From NCBI GenBank assembly GCA_012035435.1, contig JAAUPH010000033.1:1-13389 (forward strand): a DNA stretch of 13,389 nt, written 5' to 3'. The position numbers and the translations under genes are program-made. Below the pieces are notes generated by a model. The model was not told where the DNA came from, ran no database searches, and worked only from the letters and a program-made list of their open reading frames with translations. The stretch comes from Sphingopyxis sp. Lineage in GTDB: Bacteria; Pseudomonadota; Alphaproteobacteria; Sphingomonadales; Sphingomonadaceae. Shown piece by piece: positions 1-10,080 of this stretch (its first letter is position 1; each line of letters opens with the position of its first letter).

Positions 1-2069
1 GTGGTGTGCTCGGCCAGCAGTTGCCGCCAAACGATTTCAGAGAGCGGCACGGCTTGGGCCAGCACTTGCCTCATGGCGTCGGGGCCGCGCGGCGCACCAG
101 ATCGTCGGGGTCTTGGCCCGCCGGCAGCGTGACAAAGGCCAGGCTAAAGCCCGGGCGCAGTAAGGGGAGGGCGCGCATCGCCGCACGCATCGCCGCCTTC
201 TGCCCCGCCGCATCGCCGTCAAAGCACAGGACCGGCACCGGCACCATCCGCCATAGGAGACCGAGCTGCGCCTCGGTCAGCGCGGTGCCAGACGGCGCGA
301 CCGCATCGGCAATCCCCGCTTCGGCCAGCGCGATGACGTCCATATAACCTTCGACGACGATGATGCGGTTCGTCTGACGTGAGGCGGGCGAGGCGCGATC
401 GAGATTGTAAAGCGTGCGCCCCTTGTCGAACAAAGGTGTGTCGGGCGAGTTCAGATATTTGGGCTCACCATCGCCGAGGATGCGGCCACCAAAGGCAATC
501 ACCCGCCCGCGCGCGTCGCGGATCGGGATCATCAAGCGCCCGCGGAACCGATCATAGGGGTCCTTGTCATCTACCGCGATGAGCATGCCCGCCTCGACCA
601 GCATAGCGACCGGGAAGTCGCTGAGCCCGGATTTAAGCTTGGTGCGGCTGTCGGGAGCCAAGCCAAAGCCGAACTCGCGCCGCGTCGCGTCAGAAACCCC
701 GCGCTTGCTAAGGTAAGCCCGCGCGCCCGCACCGTCGATGCCGTCGAGCTGCGCAGTAAACCAATCCGCCGCCGCCGCCGTCACGTCGCGCAGGCTCTTG
801 GCCTCCTCCTGCTTTTTCGCAGCGCGCGGGTCGGGGGGCGGGCACGTCCATGCCCGCAGTGGAGGCGAGTTCCCTGACCGCGTCCATGAACGACAGCCCG
901 CGCTGATCGGTCATCCAGCGAATGGCATCGCCGTGCGCGCCGCAGCCGAAGCAGTTGCCGGTCAGGATGTTGTCGTCGAGTGCGAAGGCATGTTCGCCAC
1001 GCACTTCTGCACAATAAACGGTCTCAACCCTGTCGGTGGGTTCAATGCTTTTCACTGCCCAACGCAGCCGGGCAAATTGCTTGCGCCCGGCCAGAAAGCG
1101 CGACCTGGCCTTTTCAAGTAAAAACAGTTGCTCTGACATGGTCGACGGCACGAAATGGATGCGGTGCAGAGCCGATGATGTGTCGCCAAAGCCGCTCCGC
1201 ATCAATGTGGTTCGGCCATAGGTGACAATACCCAAGGACGTGCACAGGTCGCGCACCGTTTCGATCGCCTCGGCGCTGGCACTGTTGAGTATCACCGTGC
1301 CGTCTTTGGCGACATGTCCATCGGCGGCGAGATACCCCGCCAGAAATCCAAGTAGATAGGCATCGGTTGCGCCAGCAGTGGGAAGTGATTTGTACCCTGA
1401 AAAAGCGCGGCCGCCATAAACGCGCAGATAGAGTTGACCTTGCTGTCGTTCGTGGATGTGATGCGTCTGGTCTGGGAACCAATGCCGCAATTGGGCATCT
1501 TTCTCGCCGTGCAGGTTCACGGTGCCATAAACGGCCCGGTCCATCGTTCCGTCACCAAAAACGATGCCGTGCCGAACCCCTGCGGGATCGAGCGACCAAT
1601 CGGTCCGAGGCGGCGGCAAGGCGGTTTCGAGCCGCTGGCCACGTCGCAGGCTGGTCGTCTCCACCGCAGATTTGCGGCCGCGAACAAACCAGCGATGGCC
1701 GCAAGTGGTCAGAATTTCTTTGCGAAGCTGGTTGCGGGTGAGGCTGATTTTCCAGAGGTGCTGCTCGCCATAGGCCTTGAACGGTGCTGCAATCCACTGC
1801 CCATGACGCGAAAGCACTTCGACCGTTTTGCCCGCCAAGGTTGCAATCGCAACACGGCCATGGCGTGTGATGACCATCGTGTCGCCCGCCAGACAGTGAT
1901 AGAAACCCTTTTCATCGTTGATCGTGAAGCTGGGCGTCTTTTCATTATGGAAGGGGCAGCACGCCTTATACTCGCGGCCCGCGCGCGTGACCTTGATATT
2001 GCGCCCGATCAGCGTTGAGAGCGTCGTGCGCGCGCGCAGTTCGTCGAGCCATTGCGGGGTTAGGGACAT
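1..2069 (-). CDS. dnaG: DNA primase DnaG, intein-containing, two frameshifts, 3' end cut by window edge
   Basis: This is the primase that makes RNA primers for chromosome replication. The N-terminus (MSLTPQWLDELRAR) leads into a CHC2 zinc finger with C38 and H41; the other two ligands, C373 and C376 of the precursor (CFGCGAHG), follow a 314-residue intein. The TOPRIM catalytic core is further down, with motifs VVEGYMD and CFDGDAAG at about bases 360-245. Three reading frames are needed. An extra G in the run at 833-838 ends the first frame, which otherwise stops at 708. A missing base near 81-88 ends the second, which stops at 71. The third runs off the left edge (…PLSEIVWRQLLAEHTT). Correcting both restores a normal primase, so I favour sequence error over a pseudogene. 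The start at 2069 has GAGGGG immediately upstream and lies 7 nt after the yqeY-like stop, which implies co-transcription. The helicase-binding C-terminal domain is mostly outside the window. Confidence 0.93.
81..88. other. Frameshift site 2 in dnaG (one base missing in GC-rich run)
   Basis: The frame reads DDLVRRAAPTP and then stops at 71. Adding one G/C here gives DDLVRRAGPDAMRQVLAQA followed by PLSEIVWRQLL, which is the normal primase sequence after the TOPRIM region. The shift is opposite in sign to site 1. Confidence 0.8.
833..838. other. Frameshift site 1 in dnaG (extra base in a six-G run)
   Basis: On the coding strand the sequence is a C6 run. Dropping one C changes the reading from VPAPRPARCEKAG to VPAPDPRAAKKQEEAKS and joins directly to the DWFTAQLDGIDGAGARAYL frame. 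The position in a homopolymer points to an indel error or a recent slippage mutation. Confidence 0.85.
954..1895 (-). other. Intein (314 aa) in DnaG with LAGLIDADG-type homing endonuclease core
   Basis: Residues 59-372 of the precursor interrupt the primase sequence KGFYH/CFGCGAHG, which rejoins perfectly when they are removed. Block A is CLAGDTMV at the N-terminus with Cys1. Block B is the TxxH motif TCGH at residues 122-125. Block F is VYCAEVRGEHAF (351-362), and the end is NILTGN followed by Cys+1. Two dodecapeptide-like motifs are visible, GVRHGIVFGDG (164-174, D173) and LLGFLAGYLAADG (239-251, D250), as in LAGLIDADG homing endonucleases. The expected outcome is self-splicing to give intact primase, with possible homing into inteinless dnaG alleles. 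The penultimate residue is Gly instead of the common His. The intein frame is intact; the nearest host frameshift lies about 115 bp beyond it. Boundaries follow from extein continuity and are firm; endonuclease activity is inferred. Confidence 0.95.
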
Positions 2070-2076
2070 CCCCTCA

Positions 2077-2532
2077 TTACCCCGCCAAAGCCGCCTTCAC
2101 CCAGCCGCTCGCCTTGCTCATGTCGAGCACGCTGCCGTGGCGTTCTTTTACCGCCGCCATCACACGGCCCATGTCCTTGACGCTAGTCGCTCCGACTTCG
2201 GCGACAATGGCGCCAATCGCGACCATCGCTTCGGCCTCGCTCAATTGCGCAGGCAGGAAGCTCTCGATCACGGCTACCTCGGCCGCCTCGATGTCCGCGA
2301 GCTCCTGGCGACCGCCCTGTTCATAGAGGGCAATCGATTCGCGGCGCTGTTTGACCATTTTTTGAAGGACATCGGTGACGACCACATCATCGTCGCCGAC
2401 CGCTGTGGTCACGCGCAATTCGATATCGCGGTCCTTGATTTTGGCCAGCATCAGCCGGATGGTGGTGAGGCGCGTCTTTTCCCCGGCTTTCATGGCCGCG
2501 ATCTGCGCAGCCTTTATGTCATCGCGAATCAT
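2077..2532 (-). CDS. GatB/YqeY domain protein
   Basis: A 151-residue soluble, helical protein of the GatB/YqeY family. It resembles the C-terminal tRNA-binding domain of the GatB subunit of Asp/Glu-tRNA amidotransferase but stands alone; the role of the free-standing form is not settled. Family features include the N-terminal MIRDDIKAAQIAAMKAGEK, the central EQGGRQELADIEAAE and the IESFLPAQLSEAE segment, followed by the C-terminal GSVLDMSKASGWVKAAL. The length is normal. A good ribosome site (GAGGGAAAG on the minus strand, about 2538-2546) precedes the ATG. It sits directly upstream of dnaG with a 7-nt gap and diverges from carA, a neighbourhood I recall from alphaproteobacteria. Confidence 0.92.
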   Translation of the reverse strand: MIRDDIKAAQIAAMKAGEKTRLTTIRLMLAKIKDRDIELRVTTAVGDDDVVVTDVLQKMVKQRRESIALYEQGGRQELADIEAAEVAVIESFLPAQLSEAEAMVAIGAIVAEVGATSVKDMGRVMAAVKERHGSVLDMSKASGWVKAALAG

Positions 2533-2600
2533 GCGCCCGCTTTCCCTCGTGTGATTTTGGAAAGATTCCTCGTTAGCCGCAACTTTCCCAAACCGATAGA

Positions 2601-2613
2601 TTGTGAATCACAA
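2601..2613. promoter_or_regulatory. Perfect inverted repeat in the divergent yqeY-like/carA spacer
   Basis: TTGTGA-A-TCACAA is a 13-base perfect palindrome with 6-bp arms, in the 131-bp region between the divergent starts at 2532 and 2664. The surrounding stretch is AT-richer than the coding DNA. It could be an operator for a dimeric regulator or part of overlapping promoters. No clear -10/-35 pair can be assigned. carA has a GGAG ribosome site a few bases before its ATG. Confidence 0.4.
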
Positions 2614-2663
2614 AAATGTCGCATAGCTGATCGGCCGTTTAGCCTGCTGAACGGAGTATCCCA

Positions 2664-3971
2664 ATGGCCGCATCCCACACTGTCCCCGAAGGCGCTACCG
2701 GCGTGCTGGTGCTCGCTGATGGCACCGTCGCGTGGGGCCATGGCTATGGCGCGGTCGGGGCCGACGTGGGCGAGATTTGCTTCAACACCGCGATGACGGG
2801 GTATCAGGAGGTGCTGACCGATCCCAGCTATGCCGGACAGATCGTCACCTTCACCTTTCCGCACATCGGCAATGTCGGAACGAACGAGGAGGACGTTGAG
2901 CGTGAGCGTGCCGGAGCGATCGGCTGTATCACGCGCGAGCTGCCCACCGCGCCCAGCAGCTTCCGCAGTACCGCGACGCTGCCCGAATGGATGGCGGCGA
3001 AGGGGCTGATCGGGCTGGCGGGCATCGACACCCGCGCGCTGACGCGGCGGATCCGGGGGCAGGGCGCCCCCAATGGCGTGATTGCGCATAATCCGGACGG
3101 CAAATTCGACATCAACGAACTGCTGGCGATGGCGCGGATGTGGCCGGGGCTGGAGGGGATGGACCTCGCCAAGGATGTGACGCGCGAGGGTGCTGGGGAA
3201 TGGAGCGGCGGGGCGTGGGAGCTGGGAGTGGGGTATTCCTCACCCCTCCCCTTCAGGGGAGGGGCCGGGGGTGGGGTCCATCGTCCTGACACCGTGGATG
3301 CCGACCGACCCCACCCCAACCCAGTGCCAGGTGAAACTGCCCCCGGCAGTTTCAGTCCGGTCCCGGGGACCGGACGCCCCGGCACTCCTGAAGGGGAGGG
3401 GCTTCAACGACGCCCCCACATCGTCGCCATCGATTATGGCGCGAAGGACAATATCTTCCGCATGCTGGTGAAGGCCGGTGCGCGGGTGACGGTGCTGCCC
3501 GCCACCGCGAGCCTTGACGAGGTGCTGGCGCTGGAGCCTGCGGGTGTGTTCCTTTCCAACGGCCCGGGCGATCCGGCGGCGACGGGCGATTATGCGGTGC
3601 CGGTGATCCAGGGCTTGCTGGAGCTGGAGGTGCCGATTTTCGGGATATGCCTCGGCCACCAGCTGCTCGGCCTCGCGGCGGGCGCGAAGACGGTGAAGAT
3701 GCACCAGGGCCATCGCGGCGCAAACCACCCGGTGAAACGGCTCGATGGCGGCACGGTTGAGATTACGTCGATGAACCATGGCTTCGCAGTCGACCTGGCG
3801 ACCCTGCCCAAGGGCGTGGTCGAAACGCACCGGAGTTTGTTCGACGGGTCGAACTGCGGCATCGAAATTACCGGCAAACGCGCCTTCGGCGTGCAATATC
3901 ACCCCGAAGCGAGCCCGGGGCCGCAGGACAGCTTCTATCTGTTCGAGCGGTTTGTGGGGGGATTGGGGTGA
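2664..3971 (+). CDS. carA: Carbamoyl-phosphate synthase small (glutaminase) subunit, with in-frame palindromic insert
   Basis: It releases ammonia from glutamine and passes it to CarB for carbamoyl phosphate, the shared precursor of arginine and pyrimidines. Residues 10-185 form the CarA-specific N-terminal domain (GEICFNTAMTGYQEVLTDP, GIDTRALTRRIR). Residues 251-435 form the class I glutamine amidotransferase domain (HIVAIDYGAKDNI), with nucleophile C329 in GICLGHQ and H413/E415 in QYHPE. The protein is 435 residues against about 380-390 usual. The excess is residues about 192-249, rich in Gly and Pro, encoded by a palindromic repeat between the two domains. The frame stays open through it, so the protein is probably functional with a long disordered linker. 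The stop TGA overlaps the GTG start of the next gene. Confidence 0.96.
   Translation: MAASHTVPEGATGVLVLADGTVAWGHGYGAVGADVGEICFNTAMTGYQEVLTDPSYAGQIVTFTFPHIGNVGTNEEDVERERAGAIGCITRELPTAPSSFRSTATLPEWMAAKGLIGLAGIDTRALTRRIRGQGAPNGVIAHNPDGKFDINELLAMARMWPGLEGMDLAKDVTREGAGEWSGGAWELGVGYSSPLPFRGGAGGGVHRPDTVDADRPHPNPVPGETAPGSFSPVPGTGRPGTPEGEGLQRRPHIVAIDYGAKDNIFRMLVKAGARVTVLPATASLDEVLALEPAGVFLSNGPGDPAATGDYAVPVIQGLLELEVPIFGICLGHQLLGLAAGAKTVKMHQGHRGANHPVKRLDGGTVEITSMNHGFAVDLATLPKGVVETHRSLFDGSNCGIEITGKRAFGVQYHPEASPGPQDSFYLFERFVGGLG
3241..3402 (+). repeat. Palindromic repeat element inserted in frame within carA
   Basis: The outer 15-bp arms are perfect: CCCCTCCCCTTCAGG (3243-3257) pairs with 3387-3401. Inside them, GGGGTGGGGTC (3268-3278) pairs with 3307-3317. 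Two further perfect hairpins lie between: GAAACTGCC (3333-3341) with 3345-3353, and GTCCGGTCCC (3355-3364) with 3366-3375. GTGCC (3324-3328) also pairs with GGCAC (3381-3385). The whole could form a branched cruciform. Its translation (SPLPFRGGAGGGV … PHPNPVPGE … TPEGEGL) has the flavour of interspersed palindromic elements of alphaproteobacteria. It interrupts no essential CarA motif. Confidence 0.88.
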
Positions 3972-4357
3972 GGCGCGACTTTGATCTCATTAGAGCAATT
4001 CTGCTCCACATAGAGAGTGCAATTCAATTCGATGCGGAGGATGACTGGTTTCAGTATGAACATGATGATCAGCAAGCGGTCGGATACTCGCTCCACCTTA
4101 TGCGAGAACAGGGGCTTATAACATCTCACCTAAGCCCCGAATACAGCATTGCTCAGTCACAAAGTCATCATGATGTGACGATCACTTGGGCTGGACATGA
4201 TTTTTTGGACAGTATCCGCGATGATGAAATCTGGCGCAAAACCAAGGAGGGCGCCAAGCAAGCCGGTGGTTTCACGTTTGATTTGCTGAAGAGCCTCTCC
4301 AAGGGGTTCCTTAAGAAGAAAATTGAACACCACACAGGAATTGAGCTGGACCTCTAA
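3968..4357 (+). CDS. DUF2513 family protein between carA and carB
   Basis: A 129-residue protein matching the DUF2513 pattern: N-terminal RRDFDLIRAILLHIES, a middle YSLHLMREQGLIT resembling a small winged-helix segment, then the hallmark WAGHDFLDSIRDDEIW and a Lys-rich end (LLKSLSKGFLKKK). The family's function is unknown, and members are typically seen as accessory or phage-linked genes. The start is GTG at 3968, sharing GTGA with the carA stop. The TAA stop ends at the base before the carB ATG, so it is probably translated by coupling. Base composition differs sharply from its neighbours (26 G/C in 60 bases at 4021-4080), suggesting a recent arrival. No signal peptide or membrane segment is seen. 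Confidence 0.85.
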   Translation: MRRDFDLIRAILLHIESAIQFDAEDDWFQYEHDDQQAVGYSLHLMREQGLITSHLSPEYSIAQSQSHHDVTITWAGHDFLDSIRDDEIWRKTKEGAKQAGGFTFDLLKSLSKGFLKKKIEHHTGIELDL

Positions 4358-7678
<3,321 letters not shown>

Positions 7679-7771
7679 CCGGAACGCCCTCCCCCGAATT
7701 GCAGGTCAGCGGCGCGGCCGCCCCGGCGAAGTTTCGCTGGCGGCATATTATTGACGAAGGAACAGGGACAA

Positions 7772-8248
7772 ATGGCGAGTGTTGAAAAGGTGCCGATGCT
7801 GGCAGAGGGTTATGAAAAGCTGCATGCCCAGCTCTCGACCCTGAAAGCCGAACGGCCCCAGATCGTCGACGCGATCGAAGAGGCGCGGGCGCATGGCGAC
7901 CTGTCGGAAAATGCCGAGTATCATGCTGCGAAAGAACGTCAGGGCCAGGTCGAAGCATCGATTGCAGACCTTGAAGACCGTTTGTCGCGCGCGCAGATTA
8001 TCGATCCCACCAGCCTGTCGGGCGACCGCATCGTGTTTGGCGCGACCGTCACCTTGCTCGATGAAGATGAAAAGCCGGTGCGCTATCAGATCGTGGGTCA
8101 GGCCGAAGCTGATGCGAAAGCAGGGCGGATCAGCTATAATTCGCCGCTCGGCCGCGCGCTGATCGGTCGCCGCGTCGAGGACGAGGTCGAAGTGACTGTG
8201 CCAGCGGGCGACAAATATTATCTCGTCAACAAGATCGAATTTATCTGA
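7772..8248 (+). CDS. greA: Transcription elongation factor GreA
   Basis: GreA enters the secondary channel of RNA polymerase and stimulates cleavage of backtracked RNA. The protein starts [17 protein letters not shown] and has the N-terminal coiled-coil hairpin (residues about 8-75) with the acidic tip segment [17 protein letters not shown]. The C-terminal FKBP-like domain ends in [15 protein letters not shown] … [16 protein letters not shown]. Length 158 is the family norm. I chose the ATG at 7772 because AAGGAACAGGGA lies just upstream; an in-frame TTG at 7751 would add seven unconserved residues. The 93-bp gap after carB is GC-rich and may hold its promoter, but no clear motif is seen. Confidence 0.96.
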   Translation: MASVEKVPMLAEGYEKLHAQLSTLKAERPQIVDAIEEARAHGDLSENAEYHAAKERQGQVEASIADLEDRLSRAQIIDPTSLSGDRIVFGATVTLLDEDEKPVRYQIVGQAEADAKAGRISYNSPLGRALIGRRVEDEVEVTVPAGDKYYLVNKIEFI

Positions 8249-8256
8249 CCCAGCCG

Positions 8257-8871
8257 ATGGCCATCGCGCGCACGCCACTGATCAACGGTATCGCGCTGGC
8301 GTGCGCGGCGGTGCATCTGGGGCTGATCCTGACGGGGCGGCTCGAATGGGCGGCCTTCATGGGCGGGTTCATCCCGGTGCGCCTCAGCGGGATGGCAGAT
8401 ATCGCGGGCGCGGTGCCAGCGTGGCTGACACCGCTCAGCTCGGCTTTTCTGCACGGCAGCCTGATCCATTTGGCGCTCAATCTGATGATGCTGGTGTTTA
8501 TTGGGCGTCAGCTGGAACCCGCCTTCGGCAAGCGCGGGCTGGCGCTATTGCTGCTGGCGGGGGCCTATGCCGGGTCGCTGCTGCACTGGGCGGTTGAACC
8601 AGCCTCGCCCATCCCGGTGGTGGGGGCGAGCGGGGCGATTTCGGCGCTGGTCGCGGCCTTTGCCTTTATCTTTAACCGCGATAATGTGCGCCGCATCGGG
8701 CCGTTTTCCCCGGTCGTCGTTCGCGCGGCGTGGCTGGCGGCGGCGTGGATCGGGGTGCAGCTGGCCATCGGCTTTGCCTTTGGCGGCGGCGTGGCGATCT
8801 ATGCGCATATTGGGGGGTTTCTGGCGGGGCTGGTGCTGACCCGGCCATTGCTCCGGTGGCGGTTTCGGTAG
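8257..8871 (+). CDS. Rhomboid family intramembrane serine protease
   Basis: A 204-residue, strongly hydrophobic protein with about six membrane spans. The rhomboid signature is complete: H66/H71/N75 in HGSLIHLALN, the catalytic serine S125 in GASGAISA, and the catalytic histidine H184 in AHIGGFLAG. Rhomboids cleave single-pass membrane proteins within or near the bilayer; the substrate here is unknown. The start is 8 nt after the greA stop on the same strand, so it is probably co-transcribed with it. It is convergent with the downstream Nudix gene. Confidence 0.93.
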   Translation: MAIARTPLINGIALACAAVHLGLILTGRLEWAAFMGGFIPVRLSGMADIAGAVPAWLTPLSSAFLHGSLIHLALNLMMLVFIGRQLEPAFGKRGLALLLLAGAYAGSLLHWAVEPASPIPVVGASGAISALVAAFAFIFNRDNVRRIGPFSPVVVRAAWLAAAWIGVQLAIGFAFGGGVAIYAHIGGFLAGLVLTRPLLRWRFR

Positions 8872-8876
8872 CATTT

Positions 8877-8904
8877 GTCATTGCTTCGCTACGCTCGCAC
8901 TGAC
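8877..8904. terminator. Hairpin between convergent rhomboid and Nudix genes (REP-like)
   Basis: GTCATTGC (8877-8884) pairs with GCACTGAC (8897-8904) with one mismatch, around a 12-base loop. It fills the 38-bp convergent gap. It resembles a widespread bacterial interspersed sequence of the GTCATTGCGAGCG type and probably serves as a two-way terminator. No long T run follows. Confidence 0.5.
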
Positions 8905-8909
8905 GAAAA

Positions 8910-9449
8910 TCAGGCCAGCAAATCCCCCGCCAGCAGCATCGCAATCCGCACATCAATGCCGCATCCCTCGGCACGCTTGGCGGCGATAAAGGCAGCCAGC
9001 CCGCCGATTGCCACCCGGTGGACGACGATATTCTCGCTATCCACTCCGCCGCCGGCGCCAACGCGGGTAAGGTTTTTGGCTACGAGCAAGGTGAAGCTTT
9101 CGCTGACCATGCCGGGTGAGCTGTAAAATTCGCCAGCGTTCACCCACTGCGCGGCGCGATAGCCGGTTTCTTCCTCCAGTTCACGCGCAGCGGCGACTTC
9201 GGTGGCCTCGCCCTCGCTATCGTCGCCGACCAATCCGGCGGGCAACTCGAGGCACATTTTCGCCAGCGGGACTCGATATTGTTCGACCAGGATGACATGA
9301 CGCCCGTCGGGCGCGTCGTCGATCGGCAGGATGACCGCCGCATGGATGCCGCGTGCGCGCGACACATATTCCCAATTGCCGTGGCGCTTTGCCGTAATGA
9401 AGCGGCCCTGCCACACGGTTTCGACAAGGGTGTCGTTGCCCTCGTTCAT
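8910..9449 (-). CDS. Nudix hydrolase (ADP-ribose pyrophosphatase-like)
   Basis: A 179-residue protein with a canonical Nudix box, G75-x5-E81-x7-R89-E90-L-x-E93-E94-x-G96-Y (GDDSEGE … RELEEETGY). It is preceded by [20 protein letters not shown], a layout typical of enzymes that hydrolyse ADP-ribose or nucleotide sugars to two monophosphates using Mg2+. The exact substrate is not predictable. Its ATG at 9449 overlaps the stop of the preceding frame (9446) by 4 nt. The family style is alphaproteobacterial, so it belongs to the left block. Confidence 0.92.
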   Translation of the reverse strand: MNEGNDTLVETVWQGRFITAKRHGNWEYVSRARGIHAAVILPIDDAPDGRHVILVEQYRVPLAKMCLELPAGLVGDDSEGEATEVAAARELEEETGYRAAQWVNAGEFYSSPGMVSESFTLLVAKNLTRVGAGGGVDSENIVVHRVAIGGLAAFIAAKRAEGCGIDVRIAMLLAGDLLA

Positions 9450-10078
9450 AGCTCGATCAACCGGTCGGCAAGTTCGTTGGGGTTTTCGCTACCGATGGGG
9501 AAATATTCGGTCAGGATCTTGCCCATCAGCGCCACCGCCTCGGCCATTCCGACCCCGGCGCGGCCAGCGCGGACATTGTTCAGCAGCGCAACCATCGCCT
9601 CGCCCCACACATCGGGGGCGACCTGTGTGGCAATCGCTTCGTCCGCGACAATGTCGGCGCGGCGTTCGCGCAAGGACAGATAGAGCAGCACCGCCGGTGC
9701 GCCGGACAGCCACGGAATATCGAAGGCCCAGATCGCACCGGTGATGGTCGTACCCAGGCCACAGATGATCCCCGCTTCGATGCTGGCCTGCGCGACCCGA
9801 TCCCAGTCCAAACTGCGGGTGATCAGGTAGGTGATGCTGCCGATCAGCGAGACCAAAAAGGCGGCCAGCGCGCCAAAGTTGCAGCCCATGTGCAGGTAGA
9901 AGATGCGCTGCGCCGTCTGCTCATCGCCGGCCAGGTTGACCGCCGGTTTGGCAAAGACCAGCGCGGCCCACATCAAGCCGGCCATGCCCAGCACGGTACC
10001 GACACCCAGCACGAGTTGCACGATATCCCAGCCGCGACTGGTGCGCTGCGGACGGGCGGTTAGTGACATTGTACTCAT
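9446..10078 (-). CDS. Chimeric ORF: CcmC N-terminal half joined to a TPM-domain protein C-terminus
   Basis: The 210-residue frame has two unrelated parts. Residues 1 to about 118 look like a Chloroflexota CcmC haem-export protein: membrane spans at about 22-43, 66-88 and 101-118, and motifs [19 protein letters not shown] and [13 protein letters not shown]. The continuation expected after GAIWA, the WWD haem-handling segment and the last three spans, is absent. Residues about 127-210 ([19 protein letters not shown] … [10 protein letters not shown]) look like the end of a sphingomonad TPM-domain protein, normally next to a Nudix gene as here. The start is 2 nt after the ccmB stop. Neither half would work as shown. 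An assembly join is the likeliest reading. Confidence 0.7.
   Translation of the reverse strand: MSTMSLTARPQRTSRGWDIVQLVLGVGTVLGMAGLMWAALVFAKPAVNLAGDEQTAQRIFYLHMGCNFGALAAFLVSLIGSITYLITRSLDWDRVAQASIEAGIICGLGTTITGAIWAFDIPWLSGAPAVLLYLSLRERRADIVADEAIATQVAPDVWGEAMVALLNNVRAGRAGVGMAEAVALMGKILTEYFPIGSENPNELADRLIEL
9690..9727. other. Probable join between Sphingomonadales-like and Chloroflexota-like DNA
   Basis: CcmC similarity ends at residue 118 (bases 9725-9727) and TPM-domain similarity begins by about residue 127 (about base 9700). Gene content, base composition and repeat type change at the same place. No mobile-element ends, att site or direct repeat is visible at the join. Confidence 0.65.
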
Positions 10079-10080
10079 GG

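Noticed and set aside
708..1895. Programmed ribosomal frameshifting in dnaG
   Set aside because: Two shifts of opposite sign would be needed and no stimulatory structure stands out. Homopolymer error is simpler.
7679..7771. Terminator or promoter between carB and greA
   Set aside because: The spacer is GC-rich with only weak, overlapping self-complementarity (around GCGGCCGC) and no T tract or recognisable promoter boxes. Only the ribosome site of greA is clear.
9446..10078. A novel CcmC-TPM fusion protein
   Set aside because: The CcmC part stops before its haem-handling region and the TPM part is only a tail, at a point where the whole neighbourhood changes. An assembly join explains this better.
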